From an uncultured Lachnospiraceae bacterium (GTDB lineage: Bacteria; Bacillota; Clostridia; Lachnospirales; Lachnospiraceae): a stretch of DNA of 64,000 bases. Each line of letters opens with the position of its first letter. Positions within the stretch are counted from its first letter, which is position 1. The translations under genes and the position numbers were made by a program. The stretch spans positions 62,001 to 126,000 of the forward strand of contig CANOKL010000003.1 of assembly GCA_947566645.1 (NCBI GenBank), given 5' to 3'. Of this stretch, positions 1-9,008 are shown piece by piece. The notes under the pieces are model-generated. The model made no database searches, was not told the DNA's origin, and worked only from the letters and a program-made list of their open reading frames with translations.

Positions 1-354
1 AGGGGTGGTCTGCCTCTGTGTGACAAGTACCAGATCGACGCGCTGGCAGAAGAGACAGGCCTGGAAATGCAGAAGGCCAGAAGAAAGGGGAAGGAGGAGC
101 TTAAGAGCATCAGAAAGGTAGTCTTTGAGACTCCAGGGAACGGAGATGAAATATTTCTGGGAGAAATCCGCAGGGGAGTATTTACAGTCAGCAAAGAAAC
201 CGTGAATGTCGTCAGGGAGGACCAGGGTGAGGAGGTGTGTGGGGATTCGGCACCAGTATCTGTATCAGGGCTCATCGCACCCTGGATAGTGCTTTTCCTT
301 TTCATGATTTTCAGAAGATGGAAAAGGGCAGTAAAGAAAAAGAGAGAAATGTAA
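1..354 (+). CDS. C-terminal part of an unidentified membrane protein (5' end outside window)
   Basis: The frame is open from the first base of the window, so the start lies upstream; the first internal ATG is at 67. The visible part is about 117 residues: a charged, lysine-rich segment, then near the C-terminus a single hydrophobic stretch (SGLIAPWIVLFLFMIF) followed by a basic tail, which suggests a membrane anchor with a cytoplasmic C-terminus. It is followed after about 24 bases by the YukD-like gene and then essB and essC, so it is probably part of the type VII secretion operon. I do not recognise the family; its role is inferred only from position. Confidence 0.6.
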   Translation, partial: RGGLPLCDKYQIDALAEETGLEMQKARRKGKEELKSIRKVVFETPGNGDEIFLGEIRRGVFTVSKETVNVVREDQGEEVCGDSAPVSVSGLIAPWIVLFLFMIFRRWKRAVKKKREM

Positions 355-378
355 AAAGTGATTTATGGGGGTGTATGG

Positions 379-624
379 ATGATTTTGACAATTTCCGGAC
401 AGTCAGGGAAGCAGGGAGAATACAGGGGAATAGATGTGATGATTAAACCAGAGCAGAGGATTCAGGAGGTTTACAGGGAGCTCCTTAAGAACGGTTATTT
501 TGAACCGGTTGGACATGAGGGGCAGATCAGAGTGTATTCCTTCCGGCAGGAAGGATATGTGAATCCGATGCTGACATTCCGGCAGGGCAGGATTTATGGA
601 GGGGATGTACTGGGGATTCTGTAA
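379..624 (+). CDS. YukD/EsaB-like ubiquitin-fold protein of the type VII secretion locus
   Basis: About 81 residues. The pattern is that of small YukD/EsaB proteins: a beta-hairpin start (MILTISG), a central helix (QEVYRELLKNGYF) and a terminal GGDVLGIL that resembles the G-D-x-L end of the ubiquitin-like fold. EsaB/YukD are cytoplasmic accessory factors of Firmicutes type VII secretion. ATG 379 is preferred over GTG 358 because a GGGGGTG ribosome-binding stretch lies about 6 bases before it. The next gene is essB, 25 bases downstream, the usual neighbour. The family assignment rests on size, fold pattern and context, not on an alignment. Confidence 0.6.
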   Translation: MILTISGQSGKQGEYRGIDVMIKPEQRIQEVYRELLKNGYFEPVGHEGQIRVYSFRQEGYVNPMLTFRQGRIYGGDVLGIL

Positions 625-649
625 TCAGAGGTGACAAGGAGGGCGTGAT

Positions 650-1777
650 ATGAAGGTCAGGGTGCCGAAGACGGCTTTAAGAGCGCAGCCGGGCTATGAT
701 TACAGAAGGCTGGAGCGGGAAGACTTTTTCCTTCTTCCATTAAGAATTGAGGAAGAAAAGGAGACTGTCTGCATGAATTTTGATATTCGCGGGATGCGGC
801 CATTTGAGGAGCTTAAGGGAGTGGGAAAGGAAAAGAAGCTTTTGGGCCTCTTACAGGCGGGGGAGCTTGTAAGACTGCATCAGCAGTATGATTTCTCCCT
901 TTCTCCAGAAAATCTGTATTATGATATCTCAGGCCGCGTCAGGGTGATGATGCGGGATATTGCCTCTGATCAGGAAAGAAGCAGGCAGCAGCGCTTTTTA
1001 AAGGAGTATCAGGCACTGGCAGGATATATACTGGAAGGTTCAAGGAGCTTTGAAGACTATCTGTCCGGCGGCTATGAGATTCTGAAAGGGAGGAGCGGGG
1101 AGGCAGGACTCTTTGAGCCGGAGACGGTAAGGGAGGAAAAGGCATTCCTGTCGGAGTATCTGGAACAGGTGCTGGAGGAGGAAAAGCGGAACATGTGCAG
1201 GGTGGGAAAAAGACGGTATAAAGGGCTGAAGATCTATAGTGTGATATCTGCCCTGCTCATGGTCCTGCTTGGGGCAGGCGCAGTATATGGACTTGTGTTT
1301 TACATGCCCAGACAGGAAAGGTTTATGGCAGCAAATGAGGCATATATCAGGAAGGACTACACAGCGATGATTGATGAGCTTCAGACATTCAGTACAAAGG
1401 AGCTGTCATACATACAGAAGGTTATGCTCGCAGCAGCATATATACAGGGAGAGGCTGTGGATCATTTTAGCGTAAAGGACAAGGAGAGTATTTTAAGCAG
1501 GATCAACTGCCAGTCCAGTGATGGGGTGCTGGACTACTGGATCCACCTTGGAAGACTGGAGATAAAAGAGGCAGAGAATCTTGCGATGAAAATGTCAGAT
1601 GACCAGCTGCTTCTGTATGCCTATATGCAGGAGCTGGATCAGACAGAAGAGAACGGGGAACTGTCCGGCGAAGAGAAAAGGGACAGACAGCAGAGACTAA
1701 TGAAGGAGATCAGGGCTCTTGCACAGGAGCTTGGCATCTCTGCCGGGGACGGGGAGGAAGGTGTATACAGAGAATGA
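650..1777 (+). CDS. essB: Type VII secretion protein EssB (YukC family)
   Basis: 375 residues with the EssB/YukC layout: a cytoplasmic N-terminal pseudokinase-like domain (about 1-190), one transmembrane helix (about 193-219, beginning after a basic KRRYKG stretch) and an extracytoplasmic helical domain (about 220-375). In this family the protein is an integral-membrane core component that binds EssC. A strong AAGGAGGG site precedes the ATG. Its TGA overlaps the essC ATG (ATGA), indicating translational coupling. Length is slightly below the usual 400-450 residues but no domain is missing. Confidence 0.85.
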   Translation: MKVRVPKTALRAQPGYDYRRLEREDFFLLPLRIEEEKETVCMNFDIRGMRPFEELKGVGKEKKLLGLLQAGELVRLHQQYDFSLSPENLYYDISGRVRVMMRDIASDQERSRQQRFLKEYQALAGYILEGSRSFEDYLSGGYEILKGRSGEAGLFEPETVREEKAFLSEYLEQVLEEEKRNMCRVGKRRYKGLKIYSVISALLMVLLGAGAVYGLVFYMPRQERFMAANEAYIRKDYTAMIDELQTFSTKELSYIQKVMLAAAYIQGEAVDHFSVKDKESILSRINCQSSDGVLDYWIHLGRLEIKEAENLAMKMSDDQLLLYAYMQELDQTEENGELSGEEKRDRQQRLMKEIRALAQELGISAGDGEEGVYRE

Positions 1778-4700
1778 TGAGGTATCTACTCGTACAGACG
1801 CAGGACGGCTACTGGGAGCGTCCGGTGAAAGATGACAGATGGGATGACTGCGGGAGTTTATGGAGAATAAAAGATGGAAAAGAGGTGTTTTACCTTGACG
1901 GGGAAACACATGTATTTGACAGAGGAGAGGATGTTACTGTCTCATCAGGACCAGAGGCAGATATTCTGATCCCGGTTCTTGAAAGCCGGCTGTATATCAG
2001 GAACATGCAGGTGTTTTTTGAAGCCGCAGCGGAAGAGCATCTGTATCTTAACCAGGGGAGGCTTGGGCCAGGTGATTTTCAGCTGTGCCCAGGGGATATT
2101 TTGTTTTTGAAATACATAAAGCTTGAGGTATGGGAGGACCGGATTTCCATTCAGGGCTCGCAGGAGCTGTATAGAACAGTGCTTTTTGAAAGACATCTGC
2201 CAGAGCGGCCATTTGACAGCTTTCCAGTCTATAAAAGGTCGCCGAGGCTTGTGAAGAGGCTGTCTGAGGAAAGAATTCTTATGGAGCTTCCGAAAGGAGA
2301 GGAAAGGCAGGATAAGAAGGGACTTCTTATGACCGTGCTGCCGCCTCTTGGAATGACAGCAGTAACTACAGCAGTCGGATTTCTGATTGGCAGGGGAGTC
2401 TATATGCTGATGTCTGTTTCGGCAACCGGAATGACAGCTGTGTTTTCCGGCATCCGGTATCTCCGTGACAAGAGAGAGCTGACAGAAAAAAACAAGGGAA
2501 AGGAGAAACGGTATATTGCCTATATGTGGAGCAAACAGAAGGAACTTGCCAGAGCTTATGTAAATGAATGGGAGGTGTATCAGTACCAGTATCCGGATAC
2601 GGACAGGATCTGCAGGATGGTGAAGGAATACGACAGCCGGATCTATGAACGGGTGCCGTCTGATGATGATTTCCTGACTGTGGTAATCGGGCATGGAAGA
2701 GGCGGCACAAGCTTCCGGATTGAATGCAGGGAACGGGGATGGGATGACGAGGAGGACAGGCTGACAGGTACCTTAAGGGAGCTTGGGCAGAAGTTTTCAG
2801 TAATAGATAAGCCGAAGATCATTGATCTGAAAAAGGCGAACCTCGGTATGGCAGGAGAAAAAGAAGTTCTGCACCAGCAGATCCGGATCATAGCGGCACA
2901 GGCGGCTTTTTTTCAGAGCTATCATGATCTTCAGATGATTGTGGTATATGACGAGAGATATGAGGAAGAATTTTCCTGGATGCGCTGGCTTCCTCATATG
3001 CGGATCGAAGCCCTGAATGTGCTGGGGATGGTGCATTCAGAGCGGACCAGGGATATTGTGCTTGGGAGTATGAGCCGGATACTAAAAGGGAGGGCCGCCC
3101 GGCTTGAAGAGGGAAAGAAGGACAACCGGTTTTCTCCGCATTATCTGTTTATCATTGACGAACCATCTCTGATTATGGGACATGCAGTTATGGAGTATCT
3201 GTGTATGGAAGGACAGAAGATGGGGTTCTCCATGATCTATACCAGTCATGAGAGAACCAGCCTCCCGGAGTATGCCAGGACTGTGCTTCTTCTTGAAAAT
3301 TCCAGGGAGGGTCTGCTGCTTCTGGAGGAAAAGGTATACAAAAATCAGAAGATTGAGCTGTATCAGGCCCAGAAGGCAAAGCTTGAATGGATGGCGAGGG
3401 ATCTGAGCGTGCTGGAACATGAACAGGGGATTACAGGATGTATTCCAAAAAACGTTACTTTTTTTCAGATGTATAAGGTCCGGCATCCTGAAGAACTTGG
3501 GATCCGGCAAAGATGGAAAAGAGGACAGTCCCACAAAAGCCTTGCAGTACCTTTGGGAATGCGTTCAGAAGGGGATGTCATGTATCTGAACCTTCACGAG
3601 AAGGCGCATGGCCCCCACGGCCTGGTGGCGGGGATGACCGGCTCGGGCAAGTCAGAGCTTATACAGACGTATATCCTGTCCCTGGCAGTCAATTTTCATC
3701 CCCATGAGGTGGGTTTCCTTCTGATTGATTATAAAGGAGGGGGAATGGCGAACCTGTTCCAGGGGCTTCCCCATCACCTGGGTACGATTACGAATCTGGA
3801 TATGGGGGGAAGTATGCGTGCGCTGGCATCTGTGAAGGCGGAGCTGCTTAGAAGGCAGAGGATGTTTGTAAGCTATGGAGTAAACCATATAAATGGGTAT
3901 ATGCAATTATTCAAAGAAGGAACGGCGAAAGAGCCAGTACCACATCTTTTCATTATCAGTGATGAGTTTGCAGAGCTTAAGAGGGAGCAGCCTGATTTTA
4001 TGAAGGAACTGGTGTCTGCGGCACGTATTGGAAGAAGCCTGGGGGTTCATCTCATCCTGGCGACACAGAAGCCGGCCGGAGTGGTAGATGAACAGATCTG
4101 GAGCAACAGCAGATTTAGGATGTGTCTGAAGGTGCAGGACGAAAGCGACAGCAGAGAGATCTTAAGGACGCCAGATGCCGCAGATATCACTCTTCCAGGA
4201 CGGGCATATCTCCAGGTTGGGAATAATGAGATCTATGAAATGTTCCAGTCAGCCTTAAGCAGTGCCGTCTATGTGCGGGGCGGAGAGGAGTGTATAACAG
4301 ATGACCGCATCTATGTGATCAATGAGCTTGGGCAGGGCGAGCTGGTGAATCAGGACCTGAGCGGGGGAAGGAAAGAAAACTTCGGTGCAGGGACACAGCT
4401 TGAGGCGGTGGTGGAGCACATACGGAAGATCTGTGAATCCGAAGTCTATGTAAAGGTAAAGAAGCCATGGCTTTTGCCATTACCGGAGATGCTTGTAAGC
4501 CCTTATGTAGATGAAAACGGTGAGATGACATGGCTTTCGGGAAAAAGAAGCCAGGAGCTGCCGGCTGTCTGTATCGGGAAAATTGATATTCCAGAGCAGC
4601 AGAAGCAGGAGGACTTCACCCATAGCTTTGTAAGGGACGGGAATCTCTTATTTGTGGCGTCGCCGGGCTTCGGAAAGACGGTATTTCTTACAACCCTGCT

Positions 4701-6078
4701 TGTAAGTCTTGCTCTTCTAAGAGATGTGGATGACATGAATTTTTATATTCTGGATTATGGGAACAGCGGTCTGATGCCTCTTAAGGAGCTTCCCCATACA
4801 GCAGAATATATTTCCCTTGATGACAGTGAGCGGTACTGGAAATTTAAGAAGCTGATGACAGAGGAGATGGCAGCACGTAAAAAGATGCTTGCGCGGTATG
4901 CCGCGCCTTCTGCGGGGGTATACGGAGAACTGTCAGGAACACCCTTAAAAACCATTATCGTAGCGGTTGATCAGTTTGATGCCGTGAGAGAGTCCGGGAT
5001 AGAGGAGGAAGAATTTTTTACGAAGCTTTCCCGGGACGGTGCGGGTCTTGGAATCTATATGGCCGTTGCAGCTACGAGGATGAATGCCATAAGGCAGGCC
5101 ACACTGAATAACTTTAAGACCAGGCTCGCCGGATATAATTATGATGAAAATGAGGCATTTCTTATGGTGGGAAGATCTGGGTACAGGCAGTCTGAGATCA
5201 GGGGGCGCGCATTTGTAAATGATGAGAATGTGCATGCAGTGCAGCTGTGCGTCATGGCTCCTTGTACACATGATATGGCATACATCAAGGCTCTGAAAAG
5301 ACTGGTCAGGGAGATAAAGAGACTCTATCCGGGAAAAGAAGCGCCGCATATTCCTGTACTTCCAGAGGAGCTTTATGCTGACATGCTGAAAAATTATGAA
5401 AATACCGGAAATGATTACCTGGTTGGCCTGGATGTGGAAGAGGTGACAGGGAAGGGGTTTGACAGATGCGCCGGTCCCTTCATTATTATAGGGAATGCCG
5501 GGTCGGGCAAGACCAACATGGCGAGGGTGCTTGCGTCCCAGGCAACTTCCCGGGGAAGAACCTATATATTTGACGCGAAAGGAATGGAACTTTACTACTA
5601 CAGGGGAAAGCAGAATGTCTTGTATATAGAGGACAGGGAGGAAGCGGCTGTATTCAGGAAAGAGATTGCAGAGGAAATCGACAGGAGACGCCTTCTGGTA
5701 AAAAGACAGCTGGAAGAATGCCCGGACAAAAACCCCAGGACAATTATGGGTGAGATGCCGTTCTGTACGGTTCTGATTGATGATGTGGATGATTTTACAG
5801 AACTTATGAAGGAGAACCTGGAACAGACGGCACAGCTCTTAAAGGAAGGGTGTGCGCTTGGAATCACATGCATTATCACGGTTCATGCAGCCAGGGCCAG
5901 GGGAATGGATGAGGTGAACAAGATGGTAAAGCAGGCGGCTGACGGACTTGTATTAAGCGCCCAGGGACTGATGCCCATATTTCCGGTTCCGGGTATGAGG
6001 GAACTGCCGGAGCATGGCGACGGGCTGTTGTTCCGGAATGGCGTCTACAGGAGAGTCCGGCTGCCGGAAGCAGTGTAA
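1774..6078 (+). CDS. essC: Type VII secretion ATPase EssC (FtsK/SpoIIIE family)
   Basis: 1434 residues. The N-terminal roughly 180 residues have the beta-rich pattern of the FHA domains of EssC; two hydrophobic segments follow (about 190-235: LPPLGMTAVTTAVGFLIG and the next). Three FtsK/SpoIIIE ATPase modules follow, with P-loops GMTGSGKS (Lys626), SPGFGKT (Lys968) and GNAGSGKT (Lys1246); the first also shows FLLIDYKGGGM and FIISDEFAEL. Known role: hexameric motor that recognises and exports WXG100/LXG substrates. All three P-loops keep the catalytic Lys, so none looks degenerate by this criterion. It overlaps essB by 4 bases and is followed immediately by a long-hairpin repeat element. Confidence 0.93.
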   Translation: MMRYLLVQTQDGYWERPVKDDRWDDCGSLWRIKDGKEVFYLDGETHVFDRGEDVTVSSGPEADILIPVLESRLYIRNMQVFFEAAAEEHLYLNQGRLGPGDFQLCPGDILFLKYIKLEVWEDRISIQGSQELYRTVLFERHLPERPFDSFPVYKRSPRLVKRLSEERILMELPKGEERQDKKGLLMTVLPPLGMTAVTTAVGFLIGRGVYMLMSVSATGMTAVFSGIRYLRDKRELTEKNKGKEKRYIAYMWSKQKELARAYVNEWEVYQYQYPDTDRICRMVKEYDSRIYERVPSDDDFLTVVIGHGRGGTSFRIECRERGWDDEEDRLTGTLRELGQKFSVIDKPKIIDLKKANLGMAGEKEVLHQQIRIIAAQAAFFQSYHDLQMIVVYDERYEEEFSWMRWLPHMRIEALNVLGMVHSERTRDIVLGSMSRILKGRAARLEEGKKDNRFSPHYLFIIDEPSLIMGHAVMEYLCMEGQKMGFSMIYTSHERTSLPEYARTVLLLENSREGLLLLEEKVYKNQKIELYQAQKAKLEWMARDLSVLEHEQGITGCIPKNVTFFQMYKVRHPEELGIRQRWKRGQSHKSLAVPLGMRSEGDVMYLNLHEKAHGPHGLVAGMTGSGKSELIQTYILSLAVNFHPHEVGFLLIDYKGGGMANLFQGLPHHLGTITNLDMGGSMRALASVKAELLRRQRMFVSYGVNHINGYMQLFKEGTAKEPVPHLFIISDEFAELKREQPDFMKELVSAARIGRSLGVHLILATQKPAGVVDEQIWSNSRFRMCLKVQDESDSREILRTPDAADITLPGRAYLQVGNNEIYEMFQSALSSAVYVRGGEECITDDRIYVINELGQGELVNQDLSGGRKENFGAGTQLEAVVEHIRKICESEVYVKVKKPWLLPLPEMLVSPYVDENGEMTWLSGKRSQELPAVCIGKIDIPEQQKQEDFTHSFVRDGNLLFVASPGFGKTVFLTTLLVSLALLRDVDDMNFYILDYGNSGLMPLKELPHTAEYISLDDSERYWKFKKLMTEEMAARKKMLARYAAPSAGVYGELSGTPLKTIIVAVDQFDAVRESGIEEEEFFTKLSRDGAGLGIYMAVAATRMNAIRQATLNNFKTRLAGYNYDENEAFLMVGRSGYRQSEIRGRAFVNDENVHAVQLCVMAPCTHDMAYIKALKRLVREIKRLYPGKEAPHIPVLPEELYADMLKNYENTGNDYLVGLDVEEVTGKGFDRCAGPFIIIGNAGSGKTNMARVLASQATSRGRTYIFDAKGMELYYYRGKQNVLYIEDREEAAVFRKEIAEEIDRRRLLVKRQLEECPDKNPRTIMGEMPFCTVLIDDVDDFTELMKENLEQTAQLLKEGCALGITCIITVHAARARGMDEVNKMVKQAADGLVLSAQGLMPIFPVPGMRELPEHGDGLLFRNGVYRRVRLPEAV

Positions 6079-6083
6079 AGTAA

Positions 6084-6320
6084 GTATACTATGAGCGGCC
6101 TTACGGGCCGTGAATCAATGTCATTTAGTTAAGCCGGACGCGTCTGACATGATGTAGTTCTCTTTCAGACACGCTTTCGCTCGGTTCCAAACGCAGCGGT
6201 ACTAAGCTCGTGAAAAACCTCGCTAAGTGCCGGCGTTTTCCAACGGTCTTTAAGAGAACTACATCATGTCAGACGCTGTGTACTGGCTTAACTAAATGAC
6301 ATTGGGCCGCGAATAGTAAT
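6084..6320. repeat. Palindromic repeat element (family 1, long form) carrying a 189-nt hairpin
   Basis: Begins 5 bases after the essC stop. The outer ends are inverted (ACTATGAGCGGCC at the left, GGGCCGCGAATAGTAAT at the right) and match the ends of the other family-1 copies. Inside, 6116-6135 and 6285-6304 are a perfect 20-bp inverted repeat, and a further 25-bp perfect inverted repeat lies just inside (about 6140-6164 with 6252-6276). The apical part can also pair (AAACGC near 6189 with GCGTTTT near 6233). It has no open frame of note. It separates essC from the WXG100-like gene and ends 15 bases before that gene. Confidence 0.75.
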
Positions 6321-6334
6321 GAAAGGAGGAGTAT

Positions 6335-6643
6335 ATGGCAGGTAAGATCCGGGTAAATCAGCATCAGGCAGGTGAAAGCGCCGATCGGATTGAGAGTGCG
6401 GCAGGATATTTCAGAAATTCCCCATTAGTGCCGCAGGATACCAGAACGACCATACCAGCAAATGTAAATGGCAGGGCAGCATATGGAAGATCACAGAGCT
6501 GTGTGGAGGAACTGGGCAGCGCCCTGGACCAGGAGGTTCGAAATATCAGGAGTCTGAACGTAGCTTTCACAGAGTTTGATGAGATGATGGGGGAGCTAGC
6601 GAAGACAGGAAGCAGGCATATGACAATCAGGGCAGCAGAATAA
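6335..6643 (+). CDS. WXG100-like / small type VII secretion effector
   Basis: 102 residues, mostly helical, with the size and position of an Esx-type protein encoded just after essC. A canonical Trp-X-Gly turn is not visible; instead the middle contains a long loop (LVPQDTRTTIPANVNGR). Pattern and length recall the SACOL2603-type (TIGR04197) small effectors rather than EsxA. It begins at ATG after AAAGGAGGAG. Probably exported or a partner for the next LXG-like protein. The exact subfamily is uncertain. Confidence 0.65.
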   Translation: MAGKIRVNQHQAGESADRIESAAGYFRNSPLVPQDTRTTIPANVNGRAAYGRSQSCVEELGSALDQEVRNIRSLNVAFTEFDEMMGELAKTGSRHMTIRAAE

Positions 6644-6656
6644 GGGGAGGATTCTT

Positions 6657-8102
6657 ATGCAGAGAAGCGATTACCTGAATCCGGCGAGTATGAAGGAACA
6701 GTGTCAGAAAGCAGTGCACCGGATGGAGCAGGACAATAAGGCACTGGATGTAGTTAGCAAAAGCATCAATGATTTTTCTCTGGCAGATGAGCTGGAAAGT
6801 TTGTCCTTCCATGCGTTAAAGAGGCAGCTTCAGGATTATATGATTATTATTGAAGGTTTAAAGGCAGCAAACCTTTCGGATATGCAGGATTTTAAGAAAC
6901 TGGAGGATTCGGTTGGAGAGGAAGTGCTGGACGGGGAAAACATCTTCCTCCAGATGGAAAATGCACTGAGTACAAAACAAAGCTATGAGACAAATGAAGC
7001 AATGCTCCGGGATAAGATGAAAACATCCTGCGATCCCTTTACTTATCTGTATTACAGCCGAAAGGCAGAAAAGTACAGTGAACTGGCAGATATGGGACAG
7101 AGCCTCTATGAAAAGTGGGTAAGAAAGGCAGAAAGCTTTGATGCGATTGCATCAGGAACGGCAGGACTGTTTGCAGGGGGAGAGGAAATAGTCTCTGCAG
7201 TAAAAACAGGTCTGACTCAGATTGCCGGAGCATTTCAGGATGGCTCCTACAGACACAAAAAGGATACATCCTGGCGGAACCAGATTCTCAATGCCAGTCT
7301 GCGCCTGGCCATGAGCTTTGAGGAGTATGGCGGAAGTCAGGAGGGTCCAGGGGCCGCCTGGATGCTCGGACAAAATGGGGACAGGGAGTACATCAGGGAG
7401 CTGATACACAGCTATGAGGAATATGAAGATTACACAGACGAGGAGATTACAAGATTTTTGGAAAAGCTGAACAGCGAAGGCTGCGGATATGTGGCATTTG
7501 CCAATATCATTGTGGACGAATACAGGGGAAAGGAAGAAGAGTTTGAAAAGGTGTTTGGCTTTCCCCTCTTTTCAAAAACTGCGTCCGGAAAAGAATATGT
7601 GAATTATGACCGGCTCGTGCTTGACCTGTACTGCGCCAGTGATAATCATAATGAGGAGGGGGATGTGTGGGACAGATATGATATCTACGACACAGAGGAG
7701 GACCTTTCGGAGACAAGGGGCATCGGCACCACGAGAGAAAAACGGATCTACCGGTTTGAAAGATATATGAAGGCATATGGCATAAAGGGGGAAATCAAAA
7801 ATATTGAGTGCAGTGCACAGAATGTGTATCAAAGGTGTAAGAAAGAGGCAGAAAAGGGAAACCGGGTGATCATCAGCACCCACCCGGTGATCTTGGAGGA
7901 TACCAGTGGGAGGGTGGTCCAGATGGACGGGGGGCACGCAATGACAGTGACAGGCCTTACCGGTGACGGAAAGATCACCGTATCCTCATGGGGGAAAAAA
8001 TACTACATAGATCCCGAAAATCCGGATTTTCGGGGAATCTGTCCAGAAGGGGAGTGTGAAGCAGATGCATATATACAGATTCAGTCAGTCAGGTTTGATT
8101 AG
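6657..8102 (+). CDS. LXG-like type VII cargo with a papain-like cysteine peptidase C-terminus
   Basis: 481 residues. The N-terminal 200 residues are a long helical region ending in AVKTGLTQIAGAFQDGSY, as in LXG-type secretion domains. The C-terminal half contains EGCGYVAFANII (Cys276), GGHAMTVTGL (His427) and VSSWGKKYYID (Ser443-Ser444-Trp445-Gly446, Asp452). Order and spacing match papain/C39-like peptidases (Cys, His, then NSWG), except that Ser replaces the usual Asn. No signal peptide is visible, consistent with type VII export. The gene sits 13 bases after the WXG100-like gene with a GGGGAGG site and overlaps the next gene. The toxin/protease role is inferred; an amidase or transglutaminase-like fold member is an alternative. 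Confidence 0.68.
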   Translation: MQRSDYLNPASMKEQCQKAVHRMEQDNKALDVVSKSINDFSLADELESLSFHALKRQLQDYMIIIEGLKAANLSDMQDFKKLEDSVGEEVLDGENIFLQMENALSTKQSYETNEAMLRDKMKTSCDPFTYLYYSRKAEKYSELADMGQSLYEKWVRKAESFDAIASGTAGLFAGGEEIVSAVKTGLTQIAGAFQDGSYRHKKDTSWRNQILNASLRLAMSFEEYGGSQEGPGAAWMLGQNGDREYIRELIHSYEEYEDYTDEEITRFLEKLNSEGCGYVAFANIIVDEYRGKEEEFEKVFGFPLFSKTASGKEYVNYDRLVLDLYCASDNHNEEGDVWDRYDIYDTEEDLSETRGIGTTREKRIYRFERYMKAYGIKGEIKNIECSAQNVYQRCKKEAEKGNRVIISTHPVILEDTSGRVVQMDGGHAMTVTGLTGDGKITVSSWGKKYYIDPENPDFRGICPEGECEADAYIQIQSVRFD

Positions 8103-8895
8103 AGTAGTCTTTTGTATTTTTGTTTTAGGAACTCTGACAGTATCGCTCTGGTGCTGCCAGAAGGAATGTTATGCAGGAAAGGAGGAAGACATGAGCAGGT
8201 ACAGGCTTGCCGGAGAGCTTTATATCCCGGAAAAAGAGGAAGTTGTAAATAATGGATTCATATATCGTTATCATCATGGGCTGATGAGAGAAAAGGGACT
8301 GGCAGAGGGGGATGAGATCAGCAGCTATTATCTGTGCCTGCAGGCCGTGTACAGGGCGAACCTGGATGCTTATCTATTGGAGGCACTGGATATTAGGGCG
8401 CTGGACAGAGAGCTTGGGAGCAGTGAGCTGGGCTTCGTAAGCCACAGGCCGGGGGAGAAGAACCTGTATGAAAGGGAGTCGTCCATGGGCCTTGAGTTTC
8501 TGTATCTGAGAAATAATCTGTACATCGAATATCTTAGTGAGAAGCAGCTTGAGATGCTCAAGACCTGCCTCAGGACAGGAGACACGGCAGTAACAGAAGA
8601 GTTAAAACAGATGGTAAAGGAAACTTACCCGGAGGTAATCAGAGTAAGGGGGCCTGCCGGAAGAGAGGAAAGAGGAGGCTTCCTGTATCCGGAGGAGGCA
8701 GGGAGAGAGCCGGTGATCCCAAACCAGGCACTGGTGCTTGGGATTACAGACTGTATGGAATACGATGAGGAGGGAAATATCCTGCCCGGAGATCATATGA
8801 GGGAAAAACGGGGATACCTGAATCAATTAAAAGAGAAAAAGGAAGAAGAATATTCCAGAATTCTCGGGATTACGGTATATATCCAGATATCATGA
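8065..8895 (+). CDS. Membrane-anchored protein overlapping the LXG-like cargo gene (possible immunity or accessory protein)
   Basis: About 276 residues. The N-terminus has one hydrophobic segment (LIRVVFCIFVLGTLTVSLW) followed by CC, so it is exported and anchored or secreted; the CC region is not a clean lipobox. The remainder is charged and soluble. ATG 8065 has an AAGGGGAG site about 10 bases upstream; GTG 8056 in the same frame lies too close to that site. The gene starts inside the 3' end of the cysteine-peptidase-like cargo gene, an arrangement common for toxin-immunity pairs. I do not recognise the family, so the immunity idea rests on position and topology. Confidence 0.6.
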   Translation: MHIYRFSQSGLIRVVFCIFVLGTLTVSLWCCQKECYAGKEEDMSRYRLAGELYIPEKEEVVNNGFIYRYHHGLMREKGLAEGDEISSYYLCLQAVYRANLDAYLLEALDIRALDRELGSSELGFVSHRPGEKNLYERESSMGLEFLYLRNNLYIEYLSEKQLEMLKTCLRTGDTAVTEELKQMVKETYPEVIRVRGPAGREERGGFLYPEEAGREPVIPNQALVLGITDCMEYDEEGNILPGDHMREKRGYLNQLKEKKEEEYSRILGITVYIQIS

Positions 8896-8920
8896 TGCAG
8901 GCATCAACAGGCCATGCGTT

Positions 8921-8955
8921 CTGAGATCATGCTTTCATGAAAAACATGATCTCAG
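8921..8955. promoter_or_regulatory. 11-bp inverted repeat between the membrane protein and coiled-coil genes
   Basis: CTGAGATCATG at 8921-8931 is repeated inverted as CATGATCTCAG at 8945-8955 with a 13-base loop. No T-run follows, so this is more likely an RNA-processing or attenuating hairpin than a full terminator. Confidence 0.5.
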
Positions 8956-9008
8956 GGTGCTTAGGAACTATTCGCAAGCTATTTTTGGATAAAAAGGAGC
9001 ATGTCATT

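Noticed and set aside
1945..2694. 249-residue minus-strand frame opposite essC
   Set aside because: Shadow frame, rich in His, Ser and Pro with no start signal; essC is certain here.
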